Assembly (NCBI GenBank): GCA_035610835.1
Contig: CM069446.1
Location: forward strand, 49,205,625-49,269,624
Reading direction: 5' to 3'
Length of the DNA stretch: 64,000 nucleotides
DNA from: Ophiura sarsii
Lineage: Eukaryota > Echinodermata > Ophiuroidea > Amphilepidida > Ophiuridae
The notes below the pieces were generated by a model. The model was not told the origin of the DNA and did not search any database. It worked only from the letters and a program-made list of their open reading frames with translations. Made by a program: the position numbers and the translations under genes. How positions within the stretch are numbered: the first letter of the stretch is position 1; each line of letters starts with the position of its first letter. Below, one piece after another: positions 1-12,129 of this stretch.

Positions 1-609
1 CGACCCGAATTCCCAGAAAAATCTAGGGTCGCTATTTTTTTTAAATTTCTTATTTTTTAAAAAATTGAAAGAAGCACATAACAATAAAGAAAGATGAAAA
101 CGTGTTTTTGAGTAGTATCTGCTTGTTAAAAAAAAAAAAATTGTTTTTGTGTAGTATCTCCCTGTTTAATTTTTTTTTGCCTTATGAAGAACAAGAAACT
201 GGTGCCTTTTTCAAAATGATATCAGAAAGACAACCTCATACCACAACAAAAAGAAGTAATTAGTCAGATATGGCATGTTAGATGCACCCTTTTGCCCAAA
301 GAAGATTTTCCAAACAGTTCACAAGAGTTCACGTAAGAAGACTTAAGCCCTGTCAGCCAACTTGATCACCCTGATTTCCTTCCCTTTGAGATGAGTACGT
401 AAATATGGCGTTATTTTACAAACTGTTAACTTGCAAAGTGGTTGAAAGCGTAACTCCATGGCCTGTGGTTGGTAACTGGAATGCATATCAATTTAGGATT
501 GAACCAATTCAAGTTTTATTTATGCCTTCTTTATTGAGGGTAATATGCTTCAGTGATGACTTGCACTGCTTTCCAAGCAGGCCCTCATTTCGATACATAC
601 ATGTACATA
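1..609. other. AT-rich non-coding, no gene seen
   Basis: The first ~40 bases look like a broken TTAGGC-type MITE. The rest is unremarkable apart from A and T runs. Confidence 0.6.
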
Positions 610-874
610 TGTGACCCGTCACATCAAAATGGACATGTTGGAAGCCTGGTGTCAAATCTGAGTTTTTGGTATGACCTGAAAGAGCACATTTTAAGCTTTG
701 AAATGATACCATGTTAAAGGTAATCAGACTATTGTAATCACAAGATATTATTTGAAGAAGCAAAATTTAATCAATTATTTTCTTTATTTTTCACCAAATA
801 TCATATCAATTTTCAGCCTCTATCTCAAAACTGTGTTTGCCGACAACATGTCCTTTTTGACGTGACTGGTCACA
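610..874 (+). mobile_element. MITE with TGTGACC termini, copy 1 (mariner-like, TA target)
   Basis: Ends are TGTGACCCGTCACATCAAAA and, inverted, TTTTGACGTGACTGGTCACA, giving about 30-bp terminal repeats, with TA on both sides. There is no coding capacity. The second copy at 4496-4749 is in the opposite orientation. Confidence 0.85.
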
Positions 875-1029
875 TATATACATGTACAAATAACAAATGT
901 TACAGTATATAATAATGTTTTATATCATATATATAATATAATATAAAGCAGTTTACCAACCCACGGTGTTTACAATAGACAATATAACAAACAAATAATA
1001 ACAACCACCGGCGAATGTCCCAACGAAAA

Positions 1030-1113
1030 ATAAGCAAGGACATTCACCGGCGGGGATTTGAACCCCGGTCTCCCGATCTCTAGACGGGCGCCTTAACCAC
1101 TAGGCCACCGATA
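1030..1113 (-). repeat. tRNA-like sequence / SINE head
   Basis: The minus strand has an A box TGGCCTAGTGG and a B box GGTTCAAATCC, a T-stem CGGGG/CCCCG, and seven possible acceptor pairs (TTATCGG with CCGGTGA, two of them G-T). The anticodon loop reads AGA but its stem has a mismatch and there is no long variable arm, so it is unlikely to be a working serine tRNA. A hairpin CCGGTGAATGTCC/GGACATTCGCCGG follows on the 3' side. Best read as a tRNA-derived SINE or tRNA pseudogene. Confidence 0.6.
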
Positions 1114-1689
1114 ACTTGCTGATAAACGGCAATTTGAATCAGTGCTAAGTGAATAAGCGACGGGGTTATACAATACACACAGCACGATAACATGTTACAG
1201 TGTTTATTGGATTATTGCATATCATTTAGAATTGAGCCAATCAAAAGCATGGTATTAAAGAATATGAGCAAAGGCATATCTAGGAGCTCCAATGCGATTG
1301 GTTATCATAGCATACGATATGGGCTTGTGATTGGTGACTGTGTACATGTTGCAATGAACCTATCTGAGACATAATGTTAAAGAATGGTAGCCAGGGCTAA
1401 AATGCTAAAGGGGATGAGATCTAGAAGCTGAAATACATCAATAAGAAATTACAGCACTGCTAAAATACAGTTTTAGCAACTAGTGGGTTAATTCCTAAAC
1501 GAGATCCTCCCGCTAACTTCCGTGAACTTGTAAATTTAGAGATTGTTGGAAAACACCTATTATTGACTATAAGATATGACGTGAAGTGTCTGTGTGAAGA
1601 TCTTCTGTCCCCTATTTGATCCGCTGTGGAAATTGGACTTATTAGAGGTTGAGTATCACATTGCGTGATAATGTGTTATAAGGCTTTAT

Positions 1690-2236
1690 TAATAAAAAAA
1701 CCCTTTAAAGTGTTGTGCAGCCATAATGCACTAACAACATATTGAACCTGTTTGAAATTAAGCATTACTGTCAAGATCTGGACTGTGGCATTGTGGGTGT
1801 AGGAGAGAGAATGGGGTTGTAAGGGAGGCTGGTGATATTGACCCACTTTTGAAAATTCCATGTTGCATAATAGGCCGACGGGTGGCCATTTAAGAAATCA
1901 GATGACTGGCCCTCAAACTTATCAAGGATAGAGGGCGTCCCATGGAAAAGATCGCATAATATGCCTTTAAAGTGTTGTGTACAGCCGTAATATGCACTAA
2001 GAAAATGTTGAACCGGTTTGAAATTAAGCATTACTGACAGGATCTGGACTATGGCATTGTGGGTGTAGGGAAGAGAATGGGGTTGTAAGGGGGGGGGGGG
2101 GTGATATTGACCCGCTTTTGAAAATTCCATGATGCATGATGGGCCAATTTTGGAAACAATTTTGCCAAAATCGGGGGTTCAACAGGTGGCCCTTTAAGAA
2201 ATCAGATGACTGGCCCTTGGGTTGCTCTTTAAACAA
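1690..2236 (+). repeat. Two diverged tandem copies of a ~250-bp repeat
   Basis: CCTTTAAAGTGTTGTG..., TTTGAAATTAAGCATTACTG, GGCATTGTGGGTGTAGG and AAGAAATCAGATGACTGGCC occur in order at about 1700-1915 and again at about 1972-2216. The join GGGCGTCCCATGGAAAAGATCGCATAATATGCC resembles the ends of the foldback element at 49601-49974. Confidence 0.8.
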
Positions 2237-2380
2237 AGAGAAACGTAAACAAATAGGGATTGTTTGGTCCTCGAGAATGTCTTTTCAAACATTAGGGAGC
2301 ACTACATGACCTCAAAAAGTGAAACGAGTTGGGAGCCCCATGCTTATTAATGGAGAAATAATTTCAAAAATATATGCATA

Positions 2381-2434
2381 ATACATAGAAATAATAGGCA
2401 TATACGACGGGTATTAAACAAATTATAAATATAT
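2381..2434 (+). repeat. 54-bp direct repeat, left copy
   Basis: ATACATAGAAATAATAGGCA...AAATATAT; one mismatch (TTAAAC/TTCAAC) to the copy at 2691-2744. Confidence 0.85.
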
Positions 2435-2690
2435 TAAACAAGTTCGCCGTCGGGGATAGAAAAGAGACAATTATGGGAAAACGATCTCGCCCGGGAATCG
2501 AACCCAGGATCTGTTGCTTGCTTGTCAACTACCTTATCCATTGGGCCACAAGACCTCGCATGGTAAAGCATCTGAAATTCAAACCTAAGCGATCTCGTTT
2601 CCCAGTCTCCTGCCACAAGTATTACCCGGAGTAGCTCGGGCCTATACAAGTGTAATAATAAACAAGTGCCGTCCTCCCTGTAGAGGGAAA
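2435..2690 (-). mobile_element. tRNA-derived SINE-like insert between direct repeats
   Basis: The minus strand has an A box TGGCCCAATGG and a B box GGTTCGATTCC with a T-stem, matching an arginine-tRNA-like layout. The anticodon region is degenerate (position 33 is not T). The segment is bounded by 54-base direct repeats ATACATAGAAATAATAGGCA... at 2381-2434 and 2691-2744, much longer than a normal SINE target duplication. Confidence 0.55.
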
Positions 2691-2744
2691 ATACATAGAA
2701 ATAATAGGCATATACGACGGGTATTCAACAAATTATAAATATAT
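2691..2744 (+). repeat. 54-bp direct repeat, right copy
   Basis: Matches 2381-2434 with one substitution; the pair brackets the SINE-like insert. Confidence 0.85.
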
Positions 2745-2842
2745 GCATAATTACGAAGAAGAAGAAGAAAAAAATGAACTGTATGATGAATGTAGTAAAG
2801 GAAAGCTAACACAAACCGACTGATGTAGCAGTTGATACATTT

Positions 2843-3230
2843 TTAAGGCCAAGAAGAAGAAAAAATGGTGGGATTGTCCTCTTCTGACCTACCCTAATTT
2901 TGAAAACTGAAAAAAGTGGTTTTTTTTGCTTTTACTGTACAAATGAATACAGACCCTAATTTTGGGAAATTCCTGAAAAAGGTTTTTTTCTTCTTCCCAG
3001 AATGTTGCTTTCCGGAAATACAATAAAATATTTTAAAAACTGTTTCTTTACTCTTCTATACTGTTTTAAAACATAAATGAAGTGATTTATGAAGGAAAAT
3101 ATCCCAATTCGCATCTTAATGGTAACTATTTTAAAGTTAATGAATATGATTTATATATTTAAAAAAACCAAAAATCCGACTGCCCGTCCTTTCTCTTCGG
3201 AGGGCCCTCCATATTTTTCTTGGCCTAATT
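2843..3230 (+). mobile_element. MITE-like element, TTAGGC-A-rich termini (copy 1)
   Basis: Starts TTAAGGCCAAGAAGAAG and ends TTTTTCTTGGCCTAATT, inverted. It is one of at least six short elements sharing terminal TTAGGC(C/G)-A-rich ends (2843, 6004, 10191, 20168, 46774, 61996). Interiors are low-complexity and differ. Confidence 0.65.
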
Positions 3231-4035
3231 GATAATGCCTTTATATCAGAAATCAATCAATATAGATATTCTCCATAATTATCATTTCATGCACCGATGC
3301 ACACCACCACATTTTTCTTTTATACTCTGAAAACCCCTTGATATTATTTATTAAATGTATAATTTAAGTCCACAGGTTTTGAAAAAGAAATTTATGTATT
3401 GTGTTCGGTATTATTGTTGCGTAGTGTCATTAATCATTCAAGTGAGTGATCTCATCATGTTCAATAAGCTAATTAGCATTGAACATTATGGACTGATGAT
3501 CATGATGATGGTCTTTTATTATATTTGATCTATTCAAAGATGGTCTCCGTACTGACATATTTCATTTTTACGGAAAACCGGAAAGAGGAAGTGCTTTATT
3601 CCTCTTCATTAGAGCTGATCAAATATATCCTTTTCCACTAAAAACCATAAGATTTTCTTATCATGTGACGTTCATAATGGTTTTATGGTGTAGCACATGG
3701 ATAAAATGAATCTCGTTTACAGCAGCCTGGAGATGAAAGGAACCGACAATTTGGAACCCGGTAGTATATTTTAACGGAATAAATTGTATTGGAAACTGGA
3801 AACCAATGCTTAGCACTAGGCTGCCGAAAACGGGATTTAGATAAAATAGGTCAATACCCCACTCCAACAGATTATTTAATGATTCCCATTTTGTCATTCC
3901 GAGAGTACATAGTCCTTGATCAAAAGTTAGCCAATAATTCCTGTGTTAAATGTAAAAAATGTCAAAAAATTGAGAGAATCGATCCTATTTGGACACATTT
4001 AGTCTGGAATGGATACTCACCTTATGTGCCGCTCT
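3231..4035. other. Non-coding, nothing recognised
   Basis: Short random frames only. Confidence 0.55.
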
Positions 4036-4330
4036 AATGGGTAGCTTTTTTTGCAAAAAATCCCTAAACATGGGGTATAATTTTGTGCTGGAAAATCCCT
4101 AATAATGGGGTCACTTTTTACAAATGGGTCTATTTTCGCGAAAATTTCCAAAAAATAGGTCTATTTTCCAGATAATTTGCGAAATCACCCTTAGAAATAT
4201 GTAGGGGTTTTGAATCTCCAGCCTCACACCCTCGACCAAACCAAATCCGAATACCCCCGGGGTACTTAGTGGATACGAGGTTACGGGATGTGCCGCCAAT
4301 TAGGGTCACATTTTTCACCCTCTGGTAAAT
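4036..4330 (+). repeat. Truncated copy of the G/C-ended MITE family
   Basis: Contains CCCCGGGGTACTTAGTGGATACGAGG and GGGATGTGCCGCCAATTAGGG, shared with 30700-30750, and TTTTGAATCTCCAGCC, shared inverted with 47200-47220. Confidence 0.6.
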
Positions 4331-4495
4331 GGATGACCCCTTTTCAAAGCCAATTTTGGTACATTTATGGGTGTAAAATCCTTAATTTTGCTGTTTTTCA
4401 CCAACATTTTATAAAATCTGTCAAATATATAGGAAAAGTATGGGCTGCGACATTTATATACCAACTGTGGAGTTTGTCGCAGTAACTGACAAATA

Positions 4496-4749
4496 TGTGA
4501 CCAGTCGCGTCAAAAAGGATATGTTGTCGGCAAACACAGTTTTGAGATAGAGGCCAATATATTTGGTGAAATATAAAGAAAATAATAGAACAAATTTTGC
4601 TTCTTCAAAATCATATCTTGTGATTACAAAGTCCGATTACCTTCAACATGGTATCATTTCAAAGCTTAAAATGTGCTCTTTCAAGTCATACCAATAACTC
4701 AGATTTGCCTCGGGCCACCAACATGTCCATTTTGACGTGACCGGTCACA
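4496..4749 (-). mobile_element. MITE with TGTGACC termini, copy 2
   Basis: Opposite orientation to the copy at 610-874 and clearly homologous along its whole length (GTTTTGAGATAGAGG, CAAGATATG/CATATCTTG, TGGTATCATTTCAAAGCTTA). Flanked by TA. Confidence 0.85.
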
Positions 4750-5078
4750 TATAGACATATTACCCAAACTAACTCCAAACAACTCCCAAAAGATGGGTCT
4801 CTAATTTTCAATTAACCCTAAATCAAATGGGTACAAGTCACAAATAACATTTAATCATGTCATTTCCGCAAGTAGCAAAAAACATTCTAAAAATATTGTA
4901 ATTAAGTCTCGCAATTTTTAGAATATTACACAAACTATAAATTCCTATAGTCTTTTTCATGCCTTTGTGATGGCGTATCCCTCATCAATATTTCAGTGCG
5001 ATAGCATCGGATCGATCAAGTTATTCTGGACGTGACCATTTTTCTGTCAAAGACTTCTCATCACTTTTCAGTTTAATT

Positions 5079-5295
5079 ACTGTAAAAGTGGCAATTTTCA
5101 CGCTATTAAATTTTCGCTCTTTGCCGATTTTCATCCATTTCGCTTGTTTTTAAATTCGCGATAAAGTTCATTACATAGACTTATACGCAAAATAAATAGA
5201 CTTATACACAAAATAAATATGTTTGCGTTTTTTTCTGCTTAGAGCACGAAAAGCGCAAAAATTAATGTAGCGCGAAAATTTCCACTTTTACAGTA
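5079..5295 (+). mobile_element. MITE with CTGTAAAAGTGG termini (copy 1)
   Basis: ACTGTAAAAGTGGCAATTTT at left and, inverted, AAATTTCCACTTTTACAGT at right form about 30-bp terminal repeats including CGCTA. Internal landmarks shared with other copies are TAAATTCGCGATAAAGTTCA and ACAAAATAAATATGTTTGCG. Confidence 0.85.
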
Positions 5296-6003
5296 ATAGA
5301 GTGTATGTGTATACTCTCACGGTACTGAATAATTCAGCTCCCCTTTGCTCTGGATGGTCGGTCCTATTGTTACATGATATGACAGCGTATATCGTAATTA
5401 ATTTATAATAAGGTTGATTTACAACCAATTTTGTTGATGAGTTTGCTCTTTTTCATGAAACCTTTTATGTGTCGCAATGGCTTGGAATCATGAATTGAGC
5501 CTGTGAGACAACTAAAACCTTCAAAACACCCAAAAAACATAAATTTGGTATGTCTCTAGATTCCAATCATTATTCCTTCCTATCCTGTTAAAATATTTCG
5601 CATTTAGTGTAATGGGGATATATAAGAATTTTTCTATCAGGAAAGGTGAGATGTAAAATTGAACTGTATTATGATTATAATAAATGACCTATCAAAACTC
5701 AAGGAAAAACAACAAATTGGAGTTGACATTTTCATGAAAATTGGACCTGAAGTCAGTGCGCTCAACCCCCTTCCTAACGTAGAATCCCAGATCTTCAGCA
5801 TGTCATGTTTTTTTCTTCTCGATTTGTTGTAACAACTTTGGAGCTGTATCAATCTCTGGGGATTCGCTGCAATGTTCCGTCTGATGGTGGTAGCTTATGT
5901 TTTAGCTCCTCAGTATGGAGATACCATGCACGCAAAATTGATTGAAACTTGTTTCCGATTCACATTTTGTCATCCCTCGAGGCAAGATCAGCAAGCACTA
6001 CCT

Positions 6004-6404
6004 ATAAGTCCAAAAAAATGTTGTGTTGCCCTCAAGTGCCAAAAATTTAAAATAGGGTCGGTCGGTAAGAATTCTTTTTTTTTCCCAACATTTTTTTTCA
6101 TTTTTTTTTTGGCTGAAAAATATATGGTTTATGTCAAGACAAAATTGGTATAGGCCCATATGTCAATTGAACTAATGTTTCTAGTGTGACAATAGTCTAA
6201 AAAACATTTATTTGGGCTTACTTATTCATTTCAAGCAAAGATTTTCTAGTACAGAAAATCTTTGTTTCAAGCAAGAAATAGTTACATTTAGACACTTTTA
6301 ATCAAATTTAAATCTTAAAAAAAAAAAAAAATGCGACCCTAGTTTTTACGATTTTAGGGTCGGTCGCTGAGGGCAACACAACTTCTTTTTTGTTTTTGGC
6401 CTAA
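6004..6404 (+). mobile_element. MITE-like element, TTAGGC-A-rich termini (copy 2)
   Basis: The left end CCAAAAAAATGTTGTGTTGCC and the right end GGCAACACAAC...TTTTTGGCCTAA are inverted repeats. The GACCGACC-type subterminal sequence (GGGTCGGTCGG) appears at both ends. Sequence at 1-40 (cgaccc...agggtcgc) is a fragment of the same type. Confidence 0.7.
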
Positions 6405-8541
6405 ACGACCACACAGATGAATGGTTAACTGGTTGTTGTATCCACTGTAAATCTCGGGAGGGGCATCTCAGGCACTACACTCCGATAGACGGGAGATGAT
6501 ATCAGAGGATGGGATCAGATCGTACACAAGTAGGCAAATCCGAAAACACTGGAATTAGTCTCGGCAGGAAACGCTATTATCAAATTAACTCGGCTGTCAG
6601 CGCCCCCATTGGGGCAATACCAGCTGTGCGGGGGAAATGAGAGATGTTGTTTTGCGACACTGACACCTCCAGCCCCCTGGTCTATAGCAACAAGGATTCC
6701 CAGAATCATTTGCCTTATTGACAAACTATTGGACACTATTTTAGCGAACAATACACGGTGTTATTACAAGAGTTTAGCCAATGGCGCCCAGGAGTCGAAA
6801 GCGAAGTGATCAAATATTCAACGGAGGTATATTGATGAGTGGATATGGAATGATACTTGTAGCGAGGAGATTGAGGCTGACCACAGGTTGAGCCTGTAGA
6901 AGTGGAATTATCTAAGGGGTATCTGAAATTTGGACAGTGCTTTACTGTAGGATGAATGGGTATATTGTATCGAATATTTTTTGGGATCATCTAGGTCTAT
7001 GTTTTAAGTGAATGGATTGGTGGATTTAGGCTTATATTTTGTCATTCGGAATGGATTTAGAATTGAAAATAAACTCATATTTCATAAACTCAATTTTCTG
7101 ATTTACATGTGCGCTCTGTTCTACCGCCCCTCCCCTCCCCTCTCTCCCCTATCCCCTCCACTTCTCTGGTGAGAAGTGACAATCAAGCTTGCCATACTCT
7201 ATGCATCTCATGCTCTGCAATCAAGCCCCTCTCTGAAAGGGAATTGAACCAAAGGCTCGACAAAGCAGAGCGTGCCCAAGTAAATCCATGGACAAGCTAC
7301 AGCAAATTAAAGTTTATATAAGCTCACAGATAGATTTGGAAGGAACTATTTCTATTCCCCCCTCCCCTCATTTCAACAAAAATTGTTTGTTTGACTAATT
7401 ACGTGCTCAGTTTACAGCATTATACCAAAAGGCTTATGGTATCTATCAGCGGACACAGATAATAAGAAAACTGTGGATACTCCAGTGAACTGATGAACAA
7501 ATCTAGGCATTCCGTCAACTCATCGTTGAGCTTGTTAACCGAAATTGAGAATTTGCTGTGTAGCATGCAAAGACGATGGGATGATCAGCTGATGTGCAAA
7601 GACCCTGGGGGAGGGGGAAACTGACATTGTATAGGGGGGTATGGGTATGTGCTGGCAGTTGACCAGACTCAGTCGGCTCCAGCTCTTCTTCCAAGACCCC
7701 AATTCTAAATTTTTGTTGTTGCATGGTTGGCTTTTTCCTGTACAGAGTTGAACCAAAACCCATTTTATAACAATATGCTACTTTAATTAAACAGATGAAT
7801 TATTAAAGACCCTGTTCTTTGCCATAATCATCAGTTCCAGACACGCACACAAAACTCCCACCCCCTCCCCTCGGACCATACAAGGAGTCGGGTGAAGAAG
7901 ACAGGAAGCTTAAGTTGCAATTTGCACTCTGTCATCATGCGATATTGCCAATTGTGTGGTTGAGACAGGCTTGAAGTCAAAATTATCTGGTGTTGGAGAC
8001 ATCACACACTTGCCGGCTTTATTTAAAACGAGCGAAACGCCAGCGTCAATTTGATCTTATATCTTTACCATATTTTGATAGCTTTGACCATCTCTTCAAC
8101 TTTTGCTCCAGGGAGTTTCTCACAGGCTAAGATACACCCCTGAAAGCATTTGGAAAAATCTGATGTAGTCTAAAGCTACAATACTGATGAAGAATGTGGG
8201 GCAAAGCCTTTCTTTTTGTTGTGGTAATTCGGTGTCAAATAGTCGTCCATCTACCATAATAATACATTTTCCATACATGTTTGCGTTTCACATATTAACA
8301 ATTTTGCTTTGGGGTTTCTCATCCTGCTTTTCACCCCTGCTGTAAATGAATGACCCTTCTCAGAACTTCTTTTTTTTGTAAATCAATTAATCTGGTATTT
8401 TTCTTTTGGAAAATATTGCAAATTCAGCAAACAGTGTTTATTTTTAGGACATTTTTTTATGTTTTCTAAAATCACAATACATTTGAATTTGGGCTCACAA
8501 GCACATAATATTTCATTTTGCCAGTCACTCTTTGGATGAAA
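6405..8541. other. Non-coding, nothing recognised
   Basis: A pyrimidine-rich stretch (CCCCTCCCCTCTCTCCCC) at 7125-7165; otherwise single-copy looking, with no coding sense. Confidence 0.5.
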
Positions 8542-8679
8542 TGTAGTTGAACTCTACCAAAACTGCATCACTAAATGGTAAAATAGTATGTTGTGGATCA
8601 TTAATACTTTGTCACAAGCGCACATATTTCATTTTGCAAGTGGCAAATCCCTACCTAAAACATTGAATACCCCAGGGGA

Positions 8680-8756
8680 CCCCCCCCCCACCCCCCCACC
8701 CCCCCACCCCCCCACCCCCCCCCCCCCCCCACCCCCCCCCCACCCCCCCCCCCACC
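8680..8756 (+). repeat. C-rich homopolymer tract
   Basis: About 75 bases of nearly pure C with scattered A. It yields a proline/histidine open frame that is not a gene. Confidence 0.9.
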
Positions 8757-8838
8757 GCCCACCCGTCATTGCCCACATTTTGTTGTCTAATTGTAGTTGA
8801 ACTGTACCAAAACTACATCAATAAGTGGTAAAATAGTA

Positions 8839-9021
8839 CTGTAAAACACTATAATTTTGCAGATACTTTATTTTACGAATTTAAAATTACTGCTATATCT
8901 CGCGAAATGAAATTACTGTTACTTTCAATGCAAAATTGTCAGTTTCGTGGGTATTTAATTTTGTGAATCCACATCCTTGCGAAATTAAATCCCTCTTGGA
9001 AATTAAGTGGTTTTACAGCAG
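8839..9021 (+). mobile_element. CTGTAAAA-ended MITE inserted in a duplicated segment
   Basis: Begins CTGTAAAACAC and ends GTGGTTTTACAG. It interrupts one of two copies of a local duplication: 8542-8614 is uninterrupted (...AAATAGTA then TGTTGTGGATCATTAATAC) while 8792-8838 plus 9022-9048 is the same sequence split by this element. Confidence 0.7.
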
Positions 9022-9048
9022 TGTGTCGTGGATCATTAATACTTTTGT

Positions 9049-10190
9049 CAAGTATTGAAAGGTTAACTAACTGACTTTAATTGATGATCGCTCAATCTGA
9101 GCCTGATTGGCGGGTACGGCATAATAAAAGGAGACATGACTGGAATGGCTTATTACTAATTTACTCTTAACCAATCTTCAGTCTCCGATTTCATATAATA
9201 ATGAACATTGAGCACCTAGCCCTTGTCTTCATATCACACACTCATCAAAACCTGGCGCGAGGTTGGCTGGCTGGCTGCCGTCCCCGCGTGGACTTGGCGT
9301 ATGCTTTCCTCTCCCGTTTTCCTGCCGTTCCATGGCGCAACCTGTGCAACGCACTTTTCGGGACAAACATGACATCCTTTCAAACCCGTCGAATTATCAC
9401 TCACAAAAAAAAGTGCATGCAAAAGCTGAAAAGGGAAAAAAAGAATTGAATTCCAGAAACCACTTTAATTTAGGCATTCATTGCTACTTGTCTTAATATC
9501 CTTAGCATATCATACATCACTTTTTTGTATATTCTCCGCTCCTTCTCTCGTTCGTTCGGTCTTGTTAACCGTGCTCTAATTCTTACTTGTTAAGTGGCAT
9601 TCCTGGCCATTGTCTAAGTCACATTGTACCCACATCGTACTTCTACACAGGATGACCTCAGCTTTCAATACAGCTTCGCCGATGAATAATGGAAAACTAG
9701 GGATGTATTTATCTTCTGATTATTTTTCCTTTCTCTCAGTTTTATTGTAAATACCTTTCCTTTCAAACATAATAAGACCGGCGTACCTGTGATGACTTTG
9801 AATTACCGCACGTATATGACCTTTTTGTCAGATAACCACCGTTGTTTAAAAAAAACAGTGAACATTTTTGCGATTGTATTAATCATCTTGGGTGATATCA
9901 ATCTTATATCTTTCAAATTTAACTTAATACAAAAAAGATTAACGCAGTTGTGTACTCGCTGGTTGTGAAAGGGCTTAAGATAATGAACCTGGTGTATACT
10001 TTATAGATTAATGGTTATGGATTTGCCAACTTTCAGATTTGTACACCTTAATACGTGTCTTTTCCTTTCACTGTTTTTCGTCCAATTTCTCCCCTCTTTC
10101 ATTTTATACAGAGTTTATAGATGGTTTATCATGTTTAGCAAGCACTATCTTTGTATAGTTGAATTTACTGCCAATGTATTTTTTCTTACA
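9049..10190. other. Non-coding, nothing recognised
   Basis: A GC-richer patch at 9250-9370 gives overlapping frames on both strands without recognisable protein. Confidence 0.5.
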
Positions 10191-10435
10191 TAAAGCGATA
10201 AAAAATACCAACCCTGTGCGGTCAGGCGTTTTGGATTCCGCCCCCCCCCCCCCCCCCCCCCACCCCCAAATGGGAATTCTGGGGCATTTTCAACCTTTTC
10301 AACTTTTTCAAAAAAAGTTTTTCTTTTAAACAAAGCGAAATGTTTCCAAAAAAATCTATAAAAATTCGCAAATTTGAAAAAAAAAAAAAATGGGTTAGTC
10401 GGGTTTGGCACAACAGGGTTTTTTTCTCGCCTAAA
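10191..10435 (+). mobile_element. MITE-like element, TTAGGC-A-rich termini (copy 3)
   Basis: TAAAGCGATAAAAAATACC at left and, inverted, TTTAGGCGAGAAAAAAACC at right. Contains a C homopolymer at 10241-10260 and a polyA run. Confidence 0.6.
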
Positions 10436-12129
10436 TGAGATATTTAAAAACTTCCCTCAATTGTAATGTTCTTTCAGGGGAAGGGGACCCACTCTCTTCT
10501 CTATAAAGCAAACATACAATTCTTATTATAGGTTGTCATATAACTTTACGTAATGATCAACATTGGGTTATAAAGCGTTGTATTGTTACTATCAAAGTTC
10601 CGATCAAATTGAAAAACAAAAGCGTTTCCAAAATTATGATAAAAAATTAAAGTTAATTTACAGAAAATCAAATGAATCATTCAGTGATTGAATAGAATAA
10701 AATAATGAGGAAATAAGTTAAGTTTACTAAAAAAGAGGTTTTAATTTAAAATCACATGCCTCAAGTGGTGCCATTATTTCAAGCTCAAAAGGATACAATG
10801 ACACACATGCACACCAAAACCGCCAAAAAAAATCCCTCAAAAGATCCTGCTTATCCACTCCTTAAGCCGCTGTGAAAATAACGATGACGAGTAAAAAACA
10901 GGGACACTTCAGGTACAAAACTTCACTTGTTGACTTACAAGAAGGAAGAAAAATATAAAGGGAATAAAAAAGCCCAGCACATTCTTTCTGGGTGTTTGAG
11001 TCCAATCTGTACAGATTATCTGTGGGATAATGCCGTTTATCACGCCACAGTGCGCACCTATTCACGTCCATTCCCATTCCTATAGAATTACGGGATATTT
11101 GTTGCCCCAATTTACGGACAATGGCCTCTCTTGCTACCGCAGGATGCCAATAGAACCATGGTTTTTTTCGAGTGAATTATATTTTGTCATTACTAGGGGT
11201 GTTCTATCGGGACCTCATTCAGTACAAACAAGATTGTTTCTTACCCCATCTTTAAGTGCATGCAATGTTAGTTTGCTGTTTGAACAAAGTTAAATAAGTT
11301 AAAAAACAGAACTCAAAATAACACATTGGTAACTTTTTCAACACCATACGCAAAAAAAAGAAGGAAAAAATTAGTGACAGTTCTGAAAACTTTTTGTACA
11401 AAAACTACAATGTATCCCAATTTGCTATGTATAATGTTTTGTGTCCGTGACAGTGAGCGGTTGATTGGGCCAATCATATGGACAAAAGGGGAAGGTAAAA
11501 AACCCTGACACTTGAATCAAAGCAGGCTTGAATTGATTGTCTATTAAGACGCTTTCAAACATTGCCTGTGGCACAAAAACACCGGGTTGTTAAGGATGCC
11601 ATTGTTCTGTCTTTATTCTGTAGTTCTTTTTTATTCTTCAGTCCTTTCTTACTTGAAGTGGTGCGCCTGTATAACTTCTCTTATGTTTCTTAGAGCCAAA
11701 GCACAAAAAAGTTCACGGACGCGATGCTCACAGAGTGATCAATGTCTGTTTAACGATCAGATTAAGGCTTTGAATAAAACTGTGCCACTGGATGAATTCG
11801 ATGGTCCCCCTGATCAACTACGCTCTGATATGATGGTGTTAGGGGGATGGTGATGAAGCCAGATGAGACTGGGTAGCATTTCTACCTGTTGTTATTCAGA
11901 CGCGTCGACAAAGTCTACCAATTACTGTGATTTGTCATACTCGCTGGTATTCATTTATAGAAGGTGGTGTGGTGAGGATTATAAAAAGACACCAACGTTG
12001 CTGTATTCAGCCTTGTTACCGCATAGTAACGGAACCTTAAGCAGAAAATAAGCTTTAATTGGAAATGGAGCTAGCCCAGAGGCCTCTTTCACTTCCATGC
12101 TTTCCCCCCCTTATTTAATAAAAAAAAAA
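10436..12129. other. Non-coding, nothing recognised
   Basis: Mixed single-copy-looking DNA; frames of up to 88 codons show no family motif. Confidence 0.5.

Larger units (their letters stand above)
8542..9048 (+). repeat. Local duplication: filled and empty MITE site
   Basis: TGTAGTTGAACT(C/G)TACCAAAACT...AAATAGTA...GTGGATCATTAATACTTT occurs at 8542-8614 and again from 8792, the second time interrupted at 8839-9021 by a MITE. Confidence 0.8.

Noticed and set aside
1030..1113. Functional tRNA-Ser(AGA) on the minus strand
   Set aside because: No long variable arm, a mismatch in the anticodon stem and A in place of G in the B box; read as SINE or pseudogene.
8588..8800. Proline-rich open frame
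   Set aside because: Produced by the C homopolymer tract at 8680-8756.
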